From: Nocardioides lianchengensis
GTDB lineage: Bacteria > Actinomycetota > Actinomycetes > Propionibacteriales > Nocardioidaceae
Reading direction: 5' to 3'
DNA: 64,000 bases
Assembly: GCF_900101465.1 (NCBI RefSeq)
Contig: NZ_FMZM01000009.1
Location: 184,663 to 248,662 of the forward strand
Made by a program: the position numbers and the translations under genes. Positions 18,756 to 26,843 of this stretch are shown one piece after another (the first letter of the stretch is position 1; each line of letters starts with the position of its first letter). The notes under the pieces are model-generated. The model searched no databases. It saw nothing but the letters and a program-made list of their open reading frames with translations, and was not told the origin of the DNA.

Positions 18756-19480
18756 GACGGCGACACCCGGGCGGCCACCCGCGCGAACCCGTGGGCCAGC
18801 GGCGCCCAGGTAGCCTCCAGCTCCGCCGCGGCCGCCTCGACCGCGCCCAGCAGCTCCGCCTGGTCGATCCCGGCCGCCTCGTGGGAGCCCGCGTCGTCGG
18901 CGGCCCAGCGGCCGAGGATCTCGTGGTCGACCTCGGGGTGCAGCTGCAGGCCCCACGCCCGGGGCCCGAACCGGAGCGCCTGCACCTCCCCGGCAGGCGC
19001 CGTCGCCAGCAGCACGGCGCCGGGCGGCGGCTCGACCACCACGTCGTTGTTCCAGTGCGCCCCACGAGCCGGCGCGGGCGCCTCGGCGAGCGGGCCGAAC
19101 AGCTCGTCGGTCGCGGCCTCGGCGGTCCAGCCGACCTCGAGCAGGCCGAGCTGCTGGCCGGCGGGGTTGCGTCGTACGACGCCGCCGAGGGCGCTGCTCA
19201 CCAGCTGGTGACCGAGGCAGATCCCCAGCAGCGGGACCCCGTCGGCGACCGCCGCCCGCGCCAGCGCCTTGGTCGGCGCCAGCCAGGCGTGCTCGGCGTC
19301 ATCGTCGGCGCCCATCGAGCCGCCGAGCACCAGCAGCGCGTCGTGGTCGGCCAGGGTCGCCGGCAGGTCGTCGCCGGCGTACGGGCGTCGTACGTCGAGC
19401 TGCGCGCCGGCGTCGGCCAGCCACCCGCCGACCAGGGCCGGCGGGCAGTCGTCCTCGTGCTGGACGACCAGGATCGGCAT
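18752..19480 (-). CDS. class I (type 1) glutamine amidotransferase-like protein
   Basis: About 242 residues. The triad is visible: Cys in PLLGICLGHQL and His/Glu in LQLHPEVDHE. The early LVLGGSMGADDD is the oxyanion strand of class I amidotransferases. Free-standing members such as GMP synthase-like or gamma-glutamyl hydrolase-like proteins hydrolyse glutamine or gamma-glutamyl compounds; the acceptor partner here is unknown. The ATG overlaps the glnA2 stop and the TGA overlaps the glnE start, placing it in one coupled operon with glutamine synthetase and its modifying enzyme. A link to glutamine or gamma-glutamylamine metabolism is inference from that context. Confidence 0.88.
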   Translation of the reverse strand: MPILVVQHEDDCPPALVGGWLADAGAQLDVRRPYAGDDLPATLADHDALLVLGGSMGADDDAEHAWLAPTKALARAAVADGVPLLGICLGHQLVSSALGGVVRRNPAGQQLGLLEVGWTAEAATDELFGPLAEAPAPARGAHWNNDVVVEPPPGAVLLATAPAGEVQALRFGPRAWGLQLHPEVDHEILGRWAADDAGSHEAAGIDQAELLGAVEAAAAELEATWAPLAHGFARVAARVSPS

Positions 19481-20820
19481 CAGATGACCGGGAGCATCCG
19501 GTCACGCTCGAAGGCGGAGACCTGGCCGCGGTACTCGTCCCACTCCGCGCGCTTGTTGCGCAGGAAGAAGTCGAAGACGTGCTCGCCCAGGGTCTCGGCG
19601 AGCAGCTCGGAGTCCTCGGCGATGGCGATCGCCTCGTTGAGGCTGCGCGGCAGCGGCTCGATGCCGAGCGCCTTGCGCTCGCGCTCGGTCAGCGACCAGA
19701 CGTCGTCCTCGGCCTCGCGCGGGAGCTCGTAGCCCTCCTCGATGCCCTTCATGCCCGCGGCCAGCATCACGGCGAACGCGAGGTAGGGGTTGCAGGCGGC
19801 GTCGAGGGTGCGCAGCTCGACCCGGGTCGACGGGCCCTTGTTGGGCTTGTACATCGGGACCCGGATCATCGCCGAGCGGTTGTTGTGGCCCCAGCAGATG
19901 TACGACGGCGCCTCGCCGCCGAACATCAGCCGCTTGTAGCTGTTGACCCACTGGTTGGTGACCACCGTGATCTCCGGCGCGTGCCGGAGCAGGCCGGCGA
20001 TGAACTGCCGGCCGGTCTGGGAGAGCTGGTACTCGGCGCCGGCCTCGTAGAAGGCGTTCTGGTCGCCGTCGAAGAGCGAGACGTGGGTGTGCATGCCCGA
20101 GCCGGGGTGGGTCGTGAACGGCTTCGGCATGAAGCTGGCCCAGATGTCCTGGCCGAGCGCCACCTCCCGGATGACGGTGCGGAAGGTCATGATGTTGTCG
20201 GCGGTGCTGAGCGCGTCGGCGTACCGCAGGTCGATCTCCTGCTGGCCCGGGCCGCCCTCGTGGTGGCTGAACTCCACCGAGATCCCCATCGCCTCGAGCA
20301 TGGTGATCGCCTCGCGGCGGAAGTCGGCGCCGTGCGACTGAGCGGTGTGGTCGAAGTAGCCGCTGCGGTCGACCGGGATCGGGTCGGCGCCCGCGACCGG
20401 GCTGTCCTTGAAGAGGTAGAACTCGATCTCGGGGTGCGTGTAGAAGGTGAAGCCCTTCTCCGCGGCCTTGCCGAGGGTGCGCTTGAGGACGTGGCGCGGG
20501 TCGGCGTACGACGGGGAGCCGTCGGGCATCACGATGTCGCAGAACATCCGGGCCGTCGACGGGCCCTCACCCGTGCGCCACGGGAGGATCTGGAAGGTCG
20601 ACGGGTCCGGCTTGGCCAGCATGTCGGCCTCGTAGACCCGGGCGAAGCCCTCGATCGCCGAGCCGTCGAAGCCGATCCCCTCCGCGAACGCGCCCTCGAG
20701 CTCGGCCGGGGCCACCGCGACGGACTTCAGGAAGCCCAGCACGTCGGTGAACCAGAGCCGGACGAACCGGACGTCGCGCTCTTCGAGTGCGCGGAGTACG
20801 AAGTCTTCCTGCTTGCCCAT
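19480..20820 (-). CDS. glnA2: glutamine synthetase, GlnA2 type
   Basis: About 446 residues, the size of actinobacterial GlnA2. Conserved blocks include VRFVRLWFTDVLG at the N terminus, GFDGSAIEGFARV, the Mg-binding EIEFYLF, HHEGGPGQQE, the ATP-site KPFTTHPGSGMHTH, and NNRSAMIRVP plus RVELRTLDAACNPYLA. The family makes glutamine from glutamate, ammonia and ATP, and some GlnA2 relatives act on other amines. The adenylylation segment, NLYDLP in GlnA1, reads EGYELP here, so a tyrosine is retained. The ATG at 20818-20820 begins the known N terminus. It heads the glnA2-amidotransferase-glnE operon. Confidence 0.95.
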   Translation of the reverse strand: MGKQEDFVLRALEERDVRFVRLWFTDVLGFLKSVAVAPAELEGAFAEGIGFDGSAIEGFARVYEADMLAKPDPSTFQILPWRTGEGPSTARMFCDIVMPDGSPSYADPRHVLKRTLGKAAEKGFTFYTHPEIEFYLFKDSPVAGADPIPVDRSGYFDHTAQSHGADFRREAITMLEAMGISVEFSHHEGGPGQQEIDLRYADALSTADNIMTFRTVIREVALGQDIWASFMPKPFTTHPGSGMHTHVSLFDGDQNAFYEAGAEYQLSQTGRQFIAGLLRHAPEITVVTNQWVNSYKRLMFGGEAPSYICWGHNNRSAMIRVPMYKPNKGPSTRVELRTLDAACNPYLAFAVMLAAGMKGIEEGYELPREAEDDVWSLTERERKALGIEPLPRSLNEAIAIAEDSELLAETLGEHVFDFFLRNKRAEWDEYRGQVSAFERDRMLPVI

Positions 20821-20840
20821 GGCTGCAGCGTAGTGGTCGC

Positions 20841-21272
20841 TCAGTCGCCTTCGAGCACGTGCTCCTCGCGGTCCGAGACCGTCGGCCGGCCCCGGTTGCA
20901 GAACACCTCGATCTCGATCGAGCGCGGGCCCTGCGAGAACACCGCGTCGATGTCGTCGTCGGGCTCGGTCTCGAAGCTGACCACCTGCCAGCCGGCGGCG
21001 GCGTCGGGGCGCGCCTCGATGCCGTGCGCGACGGTGCCGCGGCACTCCACGACGAGCGCGCCGAACTCGTCGTCCAGCTCGGTGCGCACCCGCTGGGCGT
21101 CCGGGTCGGCGCTGGGGGTGGCGGCGAGGTCGGCGGGCGGCAGCGCCGTGCCCACCTGGCCACGGTCACGCACCCCGGCGCCCGCGCTGGTCACCGCGAG
21201 CACGCCGACCGTCACCGCGAGCGCCGCGGCGACCACCCAGGCCAGGGCGTAGCGCAGCGCTCGTGAGGTCAC
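20841..21272 (-). CDS. membrane-anchored or exported protein of unknown function
   Basis: About 143 residues. One hydrophobic segment (about 7-30) serves as signal anchor or signal peptide, followed by an acidic extracytoplasmic domain with two cysteines (VECRG and VFCNRG). The GTG at 21272 is the only start that keeps the hydrophobic segment, but no clear ribosome-binding site is seen. It lies just upstream of glnA2 on the same strand, with about 20 bases between, and may be its operon leader gene. It is divergent from the two-component system at 21.3 kb. The family is not recognised. Confidence 0.7.
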   Translation of the reverse strand: MTSRALRYALAWVVAAALAVTVGVLAVTSAGAGVRDRGQVGTALPPADLAATPSADPDAQRVRTELDDEFGALVVECRGTVAHGIEARPDAAAGWQVVSFETEPDDDIDAVFSQGPRSIEIEVFCNRGRPTVSDREEHVLEGD

Positions 21273-21303
21273 GCGCCCACGCTAGACGGTGGGTGGGCTC
21301 CGC

Positions 21304-21309
21304 TACGGT
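21304..21309 (+). promoter_or_regulatory. -10 element (TACGGT), probably for a leaderless transcript
   Basis: TACGGT ends six bases before the GTG at 21316, the spacing expected if transcription starts on the first base of the coding sequence. No ribosome-binding site precedes that GTG. Confidence 0.55.
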
Positions 21310-21315
21310 CTCGGT

Positions 21316-22002
21316 GTGGCGCAGGTGCTGATCATCGAGGACGACGCCCGGATCCGGCCCCTGCTGATGAAGGCGCTCGGCGAGCGGGGGTACGCCGTCG
21401 CCTCGGCCTCCACCGGCATGCAGGGCCTGTCGATGGCCGTCGAGAACCGTCCCGACCTGGTGATCCTCGACCTCGGCCTGCCCGACATCGACGGCACCCA
21501 GGTGCTGACCATGCTCCGCGCCGTCAGCGACGTCCCGGTGATCGTGGCCAGCGCCCGCGACGACGACCCGTCGCTGGTCGGCTGCCTCGACGCGGGCGCC
21601 GACGACTACGTCGTCAAGCCCTACACGACCACTCAGCTGGAGGCGCGGATCCGCGCGGTGATGCGCCGTGCGGGCGGGACCGCCGAGGCTCGCGGACCGC
21701 TGACGGTCGGCGGGCTGGAGATCGACGTACCCGGGCGGCGGGCGTCGCTGGATGGGGTCGCGCTCGACCTGTCGCCGCGCGAGTTCGACCTGCTGCGCCA
21801 CCTCGCCGAGCACGCGGGCGAGGTGGTCACCAAGCGGCAGCTGCTGACCGACGTATGGCACCAGGCCTGGGGCGGGTCCGACAAGACCGTCGACGTCCAC
21901 CTGTCCTGGCTGCGCCGCAAGCTCGGCGAGACCGCCGCCGACCCGCGCTACCTGCACACGGTGCGCGGCGTCGGCGTACGCCTCGCGGCGCCCGAGGCCT
22001 AG
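21316..22002 (+). CDS. OmpR-family response regulator
   Basis: About 228 residues. The receiver domain has VLIIEDDARIRP, the phospho-acceptor Asp in LVILDLGLPD, Ser in IVASARDD and Lys in YVVKPYTT. The C-terminal winged helix has LSPREFDLLRHL and LHTVRGVGVRL. The GTG at 21316 is chosen because a TACGGT box sits at leaderless spacing and the conserved receiver begins immediately after it. Its partner kinase follows after two bases, so they form an operon. Target genes are unknown. The two small exported proteins downstream of the kinase run convergently and are only possible targets. Confidence 0.92.
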   Translation: MAQVLIIEDDARIRPLLMKALGERGYAVASASTGMQGLSMAVENRPDLVILDLGLPDIDGTQVLTMLRAVSDVPVIVASARDDDPSLVGCLDAGADDYVVKPYTTTQLEARIRAVMRRAGGTAEARGPLTVGGLEIDVPGRRASLDGVALDLSPREFDLLRHLAEHAGEVVTKRQLLTDVWHQAWGGSDKTVDVHLSWLRRKLGETAADPRYLHTVRGVGVRLAAPEA

Positions 22003-22004
22003 CC

Positions 22005-23309
22005 GTGCGCCGCAGCCTGATCACCACCGTCGCGGCGGCGGTCGCGATGGTGCTGCTCGCGATGCTGGTGCCGATGGCGGTGCTGCTGCGCGACTACGCC
22101 CTGGAGGACCGGCTCTCGCGGGCCGCGCTGGAGGTGCAGGCCACCGAGGCCGCCGTGTCGCGCTACGGGACCGACCGCGGCGACCTCCAGCAGTACGTCG
22201 AGAGCATCAACCGCGGCGACGGCGTCCGCACGACCGTGCTCTACCCCGACGAGATCAGCGTCGGTCCGGACCCGGGCGAGGACTACGACACGGTGCGGGC
22301 CCGCAACACCGGCCAGGCCCGGATCGCCGACGTCGACGACGGGGTCGAGTTCCTGGTGCCGGTCTCGCTCGGCGGCAGCTCCGCCGCTCCCGGGGACACC
22401 CCGGTGATCCGGGTCGTGGTCGAGCGACCCGGGCTGGAGTCGGGGATCGTGCGCAGCCTCGTGGTGCTGCTGCTCCTGGGTCTGGTGCTGCTGGTGGGCG
22501 CGCTGGTGCTGGCCGACCGGCTGGGCCGCTCGTTCGTGCAGCCGGTCCGCGCGCTGGCGGCGTACGCCCAGCAGCTCGGCGACCGGCGGCGACCGGAGCC
22601 CGTCGTACCAGCGGGGCCGCCGGAGGTCCGGGAGCTCGCTACGGCGCTGAACCGGCTGGTCGGGCGGATCGAGGTGCTGCTCGAGCGGGAGCGGGCCGGG
22701 GTCGCCGACGTCTCGCACCGGCTGCGCACCCCGATCACCGCGCTGCGGCTGCGCATCGAGGGCGTCGCCGACCCCGCCGAGCGCGATCGGCTCGCCGGCG
22801 ACCTCGACGAGCTGGAGGCGATGGTCGAGCACGTCGTCCGCGAGGCCCGGCGCTCCGAGCGCGAGGGCCTGGTCGCCTCCTGCGACGCCCTCGCGGTGGT
22901 GGCCGAGCGAGCCCGGTTCTGGGAGCCGCTGGCCGAGGACCAGGGCCGCGCCTTCACCCTCGCCGTCGACCCCGGGGTCGCGCTCGTACAGGCCGCCGAG
23001 GAGGACCTGCGCGCCCTGGTCGACGTGCTGCTCGACAACGTCTTCACCCACACCCCGGAGGGGGCGGCGGTCCGGGTGAGCGGCCGGCTCCGCGACGCCG
23101 GCGGGGCGGTCCTGTCCGTCGAGGACGACGGAGCCGGCTTCCCCGACGGACTCGACGTCGTCGGACGCGGTACGTCGGGCGCCGGCTCGACCGGGCTGGG
23201 GCTCTCCATCGTCGACAAGACCGCCACCGAGTCCGGTGGCGGTCTGTCGGTCGGGTCGTCCCCGTCGGGCGGCGGACGGGTCGTCGTGGAGCTCGGCCCG
23301 CCCGCCTAG
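22005..23309 (+). CDS. sensor histidine kinase
   Basis: Membrane kinase of about 434 residues. An N-terminal helix (about 2-25), an extracytoplasmic sensor of about 120 residues, and a second helix (VVLLLLGLVLLVGALVLADRL) lead into a HAMP-like linker. The phospho-accepting His is in VADVSHRLRTPITAL. N-box VLLDNVFTHTPEG, G1 VEDDGAGFPDG and G2 GSTGLGLSIVDK complete the ATP-binding domain. The GTG start follows the regulator's stop by two bases, so the proteins are probably translated together. The signal sensed cannot be told. The frame ends just before a convergent gene for a small secreted protein. Confidence 0.92.
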   Translation: MRRSLITTVAAAVAMVLLAMLVPMAVLLRDYALEDRLSRAALEVQATEAAVSRYGTDRGDLQQYVESINRGDGVRTTVLYPDEISVGPDPGEDYDTVRARNTGQARIADVDDGVEFLVPVSLGGSSAAPGDTPVIRVVVERPGLESGIVRSLVVLLLLGLVLLVGALVLADRLGRSFVQPVRALAAYAQQLGDRRRPEPVVPAGPPEVRELATALNRLVGRIEVLLERERAGVADVSHRLRTPITALRLRIEGVADPAERDRLAGDLDELEAMVEHVVREARRSEREGLVASCDALAVVAERARFWEPLAEDQGRAFTLAVDPGVALVQAAEEDLRALVDVLLDNVFTHTPEGAAVRVSGRLRDAGGAVLSVEDDGAGFPDGLDVVGRGTSGAGSTGLGLSIVDKTATESGGGLSVGSSPSGGGRVVVELGPPA

Positions 23310-23327
23310 ATCACTAGCCCTCGTGGA

Positions 23328-23708
23328 TCAGCGCACGACGATCTTGGCGCTGCACTTCTGGGTGCTGCCGACCCGCTTCGCGGAGAACCGGAAGGTGTCC
23401 TTGCCCTTCGTGTTGCGGGCGAACCGCTCGAGGTCGAGGTCGCCCTCGTAGTCGGCGGTGCGAGTGACCTTGGCGATCCGCTTGCCGTCGTGGCGGACGG
23501 CCACGACCCACTGGGAGCCGGGGGTCACGCGGTCGAGGTCGACGTTGACCTCGAAGCCGCGGCCCTCGCGGTCGACGGAGAGCTCGTAGCTGCCGGTGCC
23601 GCAGCGGCCGTGCCGCTCGACGTCGGCGCTGGCCGGCATGGTGGTCGCGACCAGGGCGGTGGCGGGGACGGCCGCGAGGGTGAGGGCGGCGATGGTCTTC
23701 TTCAGCAT
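23328..23708 (-). CDS. small secreted protein (paralogue of the next gene)
   Basis: About 126 residues with a clear signal peptide (MLKKTIAALTLAAVPATALV, then an Ala-rich cleavage region near residue 28). The mature part of about 98 residues has two cysteines, one in GRCGTGSYELSVD near its start and one in STQKCSAKIVV near its end, probably forming a disulfide. The central GSQWVVAVRHDG region aligns with GETWQVLVEQGD of the neighbouring protein. An all-beta fold is likely. Family and function are not recognised. It lies convergent to the histidine kinase gene and 37 bases downstream of its paralogue. Confidence 0.78.
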   Translation of the reverse strand: MLKKTIAALTLAAVPATALVATTMPASADVERHGRCGTGSYELSVDREGRGFEVNVDLDRVTPGSQWVVAVRHDGKRIAKVTRTADYEGDLDLERFARNTKGKDTFRFSAKRVGSTQKCSAKIVVR

Positions 23709-23745
23709 GGGGATCTCTTCTCGCTCGGTGTCTCGTGGGTGGGGA

Positions 23746-24120
23746 TCAGCGGGTGAGGCGGGCGACGCAGGGCTCGCCGCCCTCGGGCGTGGCGGTCACG
23801 GTGAACTCGTCGCCGTCGTCGCCGTTCGCGGGGACGTCGACGTCGAGCTCGGCGTCCTCGTCAGTGGTCCGGGAGCCGTCGAGGAGGGTGCGGTCGCCCT
23901 GCTCGACCAGGACCTGCCAGGTCTCGCCGGCGTTGGCGGCCTGCAGCTCGAAGGTCACCTCGACCTGCCCGTCCTCGTCCTCGACGGCCAGCTCGTAGGC
24001 ATTGCCGCCGCAGGTGTCGCGGACGGAGGTCTCGTCGTCGCCGCCGAGCGCCAGCCAGGCACCCAGCCCGACCGCCACCAGGACGGCGACGGCCGCGACG
24101 GCCAGTACGGCCTTCTTCAT
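23746..24120 (-). CDS. small exported or membrane-anchored protein (paralogue of the previous gene)
   Basis: About 124 residues. An N-terminal hydrophobic helix (about 3-26) is followed by an acidic domain with two cysteines, in RDTCGGNAYELAV and GEPCVARLTR. The order and spacing of the YEL motif, W-x-V motif and end cysteine match the adjacent secreted protein, so the two appear to be an ancient tandem duplication. Here the signal segment lacks an obvious cleavage site, so this copy may stay in the membrane. The ATG at 24120 is preferred over a GTG two codons earlier because GGGAG is correctly spaced for it. Function unknown. Confidence 0.78.
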   Translation of the reverse strand: MKKAVLAVAAVAVLVAVGLGAWLALGGDDETSVRDTCGGNAYELAVEDEDGQVEVTFELQAANAGETWQVLVEQGDRTLLDGSRTTDEDAELDVDVPANGDDGDEFTVTATPEGGEPCVARLTR

Positions 24121-24252
24121 GTTCACTCCCGGGGTTCGTGTCGATCTGACCCCCGAAGGTTCGCGCGGCGCGCGCTAAGCGCGAACCAGGCGATCGCTAA
24201 CGGCAGGTAAAGCCGACCACCCGTAATCCGCCCGCAGCGGCCCGGCCGGGGA

Positions 24253-24258
24253 TACGGT
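24253..24258 (+). promoter_or_regulatory. -10 element (TACGGT) for the sulfatase gene
   Basis: GATACGGT stands 36 bases before the GTG at 24295 and leaves a short leader containing GAGG at 24284-24287. It is the same hexamer as at 21304. Confidence 0.45.
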
Positions 24259-24294
24259 GGCGGTCGCTGTCCCCCACCTGTGCGAGGCCGTCCC

Positions 24295-25815
24295 GTGAGC
24301 TCCACCCGTCCCGTCGTCGCCGGCACCGCGATCACCGCGCTCGCCGCGCTCGCCGTCACCGGCCTGGCCTTCCCGGCGCCTGCGGGCGCCCCCGACCCGG
24401 CCGGCCGGGCCGCGGAGGCCGTCGTACCGCTGGACGGCGCCGTTCGTACGACGGCGCCGGAGCGGAAGGGTCCGCGACCGAACATCCTGATGTTCACCGT
24501 CGACGACATGACGATCGGCGACCTGCCCTACCTGCCCAACCTGAACCGCTACCTGGTCAGGAAGGGCACCACCCTCACCCAGGGCACCGCGCCGACGCCG
24601 ATCTGCGTGCCGGCGCGGGCCAGCCTGCTCACGGGGCAGTACGCCCACAACCACGGCGCGCTGACCATCGAGGGCACCGGCGGCGGCTTCGACGCGTTCC
24701 GCGACGCGAACACGCTGCCGGTGTGGCTGCGCCGCGCCGGCTACGACACGTTCTTCTCGGGCAAGTACCTCAACGGCTACGGCATGGACGACCCCCGCTA
24801 CATCCCGCCGGGGTGGACCGGGTGGCGCGGGTCGGTCGACATGAGCACCTACGGCTTCTACAACACCCGCTACAACATCAACGGCGATGTCGTCACGAAG
24901 TCCGCGCACAACTCCGACGTGCTCAACGGCTTCACCACGAAGGTGATCGGCGAGCGCGCGAAGAAGCGCAAGCCGTGGTTCATGTGGACCAACTTCGTCG
25001 CCCCGCACCACGGCGGTCGGCACGAGTCGGACGACCCCTCGACCGACCTGCTGAAGACGACGATGCCGGCCGCGCGCGACCGCAATACCTTCCGCGACCT
25101 CGACCTTCCGCGTGACCCGGAGATGTGGAAGGCGGGCGGCAGCCCGTGGGCGAAGCCGCCGGCGTCGCCGGCGTTCAAGCGGGCGGTGCGCGAGGCCAAC
25201 CAGCAGCGGATCGAGTCGCTGCAGTCCGTCGACGACGCGGTCGGCGCGGCGGTGCGGAAGCTGCGTCGTACGGGGCAGCTGAGGAACACCTACCTGATCT
25301 TCACCTCCGACAACGGCTTCCTGGTCGGCCACCACAACAAGGACGGCAAGCTGGTCCCGTTCGACCGGTCGCTGCGGGTGCCGATGGTCGTGCGCGGCCC
25401 GGGGATCCCGAAGAACCGCCGGGTCGCGACGCCGACCACCAACCCCGACATCCCGGTCACCATCGCGGCCATCGCCGGCGCCAGGCCGGGCCGCAAGGTC
25501 GACGGGGTGAACGTGCTGCCCTACTGGCGCTCGCGCACCGACTACGTCCGCCCTATCCCGATCGAGGCCTACCCGGTGAAGGGCGGTCGCGGCCGGATCT
25601 ACTCCGGCATCCGCTACGGCCAGTGGACCTACGTGCTGCTGCCCAGCGGCAAGGAGGTGCTCTTCAACCGGGCCACCGACCCCGGCGAGCTGAAGAACGT
25701 GGTCCGCAAGAGGAAGTACCGCTCCACCGTGCGCGAGCTGCGCCGGCTGAACCGGGGCTACCGCGACTGCGCCGGCGCGACGTGCCCGGGCACGGAGACC
25801 TTCACCGCGCGCTGA
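24295..25815 (+). CDS. secreted type I sulfatase
   Basis: Exported protein of about 506 residues with a signal peptide (about 1-32). PNILMFTVDDM gives the first metal-ligand Asp pair. Cys104 lies in ICVPARASLLTGQ, the C-x-P-x-R-like site at which the Cys is oxidised to formylglycine, followed by a canonical LLTGQYAHNHG. KYLNGYGMD, PHHGG and FTSDNGFLVGHHNK supply further metal and sulfate ligands. It hydrolyses a sulfate ester outside the cytoplasmic membrane; the substrate is unknown. The GTG at 24295 has GAGG in front and starts a better signal peptide than the GTG at 24280. The convergent neighbour encodes the probable formylglycine-generating enzyme. Confidence 0.93.
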   Translation: MSSTRPVVAGTAITALAALAVTGLAFPAPAGAPDPAGRAAEAVVPLDGAVRTTAPERKGPRPNILMFTVDDMTIGDLPYLPNLNRYLVRKGTTLTQGTAPTPICVPARASLLTGQYAHNHGALTIEGTGGGFDAFRDANTLPVWLRRAGYDTFFSGKYLNGYGMDDPRYIPPGWTGWRGSVDMSTYGFYNTRYNINGDVVTKSAHNSDVLNGFTTKVIGERAKKRKPWFMWTNFVAPHHGGRHESDDPSTDLLKTTMPAARDRNTFRDLDLPRDPEMWKAGGSPWAKPPASPAFKRAVREANQQRIESLQSVDDAVGAAVRKLRRTGQLRNTYLIFTSDNGFLVGHHNKDGKLVPFDRSLRVPMVVRGPGIPKNRRVATPTTNPDIPVTIAAIAGARPGRKVDGVNVLPYWRSRTDYVRPIPIEAYPVKGGRGRIYSGIRYGQWTYVLLPSGKEVLFNRATDPGELKNVVRKRKYRSTVRELRRLNRGYRDCAGATCPGTETFTAR

Positions 25816-25827
25816 TCGCGTGTCCGG

Positions 25828-26799
25828 CTAGGCGTCGTTGGCGCAGCGGAAGCCCAGGTTGCCCGACGTCGAGTCGGGGTACGACGACGACCGCGCGGCC
25901 ACCCGGTAGCGGTGGCAGTAGGAGTCGTGGCACAGGTACGACCCGCCGCGCATCACCCGGGTCTCCCCCGCATCGGGCCCGGTCGGGTTGTCGGGACCGA
26001 ACGCCGTCGCGGTGTCGACGGCGAACCAGTCCGCGCACCACTCCCACGCGTTCCCGCTCATCTGGAACAGGCCGTAGCCGTTCGGCGCGAACGCCTTGAC
26101 CGGCGCGGTCGTCGCGTAGCCGTTCTCCGCGGTGTTCACGGTCGGGAAGGTGCCGGTGAAGATGTTGACCGGCCACCGCCCGCGCGGCCGCAGCTCGTCG
26201 CCCCAGGCGAACCGCGCCCGGTCCAGCCCGCCGCGGGCCGCCTTCTCCCACTCCGCCTCGGTCGGCAGCCGCTTGCCCGCCCACGCGCAGTAGGCCAGCG
26301 CGTCGTCGTACGAGACGTGCACGACGGGGTGGTTCTGCCGCTTGGTCACGTCGGAGGCCCGGCCCTCGGGGTGCCGCCAGCTCGCCCCCGTCACCGCCAG
26401 CCACCACGGCGTCGCCTCGGGCCGGCCGACGACGTCCGACCCGTCGCCGTCGTACGCGAGGTGGAAGACGGCCGAGTAGCCCTCGCGCTCCGCCGTCGTT
26501 ACGTGGCCGGTGGCCTTCACGAACGCCGCGAACGCCTGGTTGGTCACCGCCGTCACGTCGATCCGGAACGCGTCGACCTGCACCACGCGCGCCGGCCCCT
26601 CGCCGTCGCCGGGGTAGGCCTCGTCGTGCGTGTCCCCCATCCAGAACTCCCCCGCCGGCACCAGCACCTGCCCCTTGGTGCTGGGCGTGCCGGTCGTCCT
26701 CGGGCGCTCCGCCGGCCCTCGCGTCGTGGTGGCGTAGGTGAGGTCCGGGAGCTGCGCCGCGGGGCTCGGGGCCGCGCAGCAGGACGGTGTCTCCTCCAT
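25828..26799 (-). CDS. formylglycine-generating enzyme
   Basis: About 323 residues of the FGE-sulfatase (SUMF1) family. VPAGEFWMGD opens the domain; NHPVVHVSYDDALAYCAWAGKRLPTEAEWE and YGLFQMSGNAWEWCADWF are signature blocks. GGSYLCHDSYCHRYRVAARS keeps both active-site cysteines, about Cys290 and Cys295, five residues apart as in the copper-dependent aerobic enzyme. It should convert Cys104 of the convergent sulfatase to formylglycine before export. The first 40 residues are low in complexity and contain a CC pair; the ATG at 26799 is preferred but a start 12 codons earlier cannot be excluded. No signal peptide is seen, as expected for a bacterial cytosolic FGE. Confidence 0.93.
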   Translation of the reverse strand: MEETPSCCAAPSPAAQLPDLTYATTTRGPAERPRTTGTPSTKGQVLVPAGEFWMGDTHDEAYPGDGEGPARVVQVDAFRIDVTAVTNQAFAAFVKATGHVTTAEREGYSAVFHLAYDGDGSDVVGRPEATPWWLAVTGASWRHPEGRASDVTKRQNHPVVHVSYDDALAYCAWAGKRLPTEAEWEKAARGGLDRARFAWGDELRPRGRWPVNIFTGTFPTVNTAENGYATTAPVKAFAPNGYGLFQMSGNAWEWCADWFAVDTATAFGPDNPTGPDAGETRVMRGGSYLCHDSYCHRYRVAARSSSYPDSTSGNLGFRCANDA

Positions 26800-26843
26800 C
26801 CCGCCACGGTGCCACACATCGTCCCGCGACATCCCAACCCATC

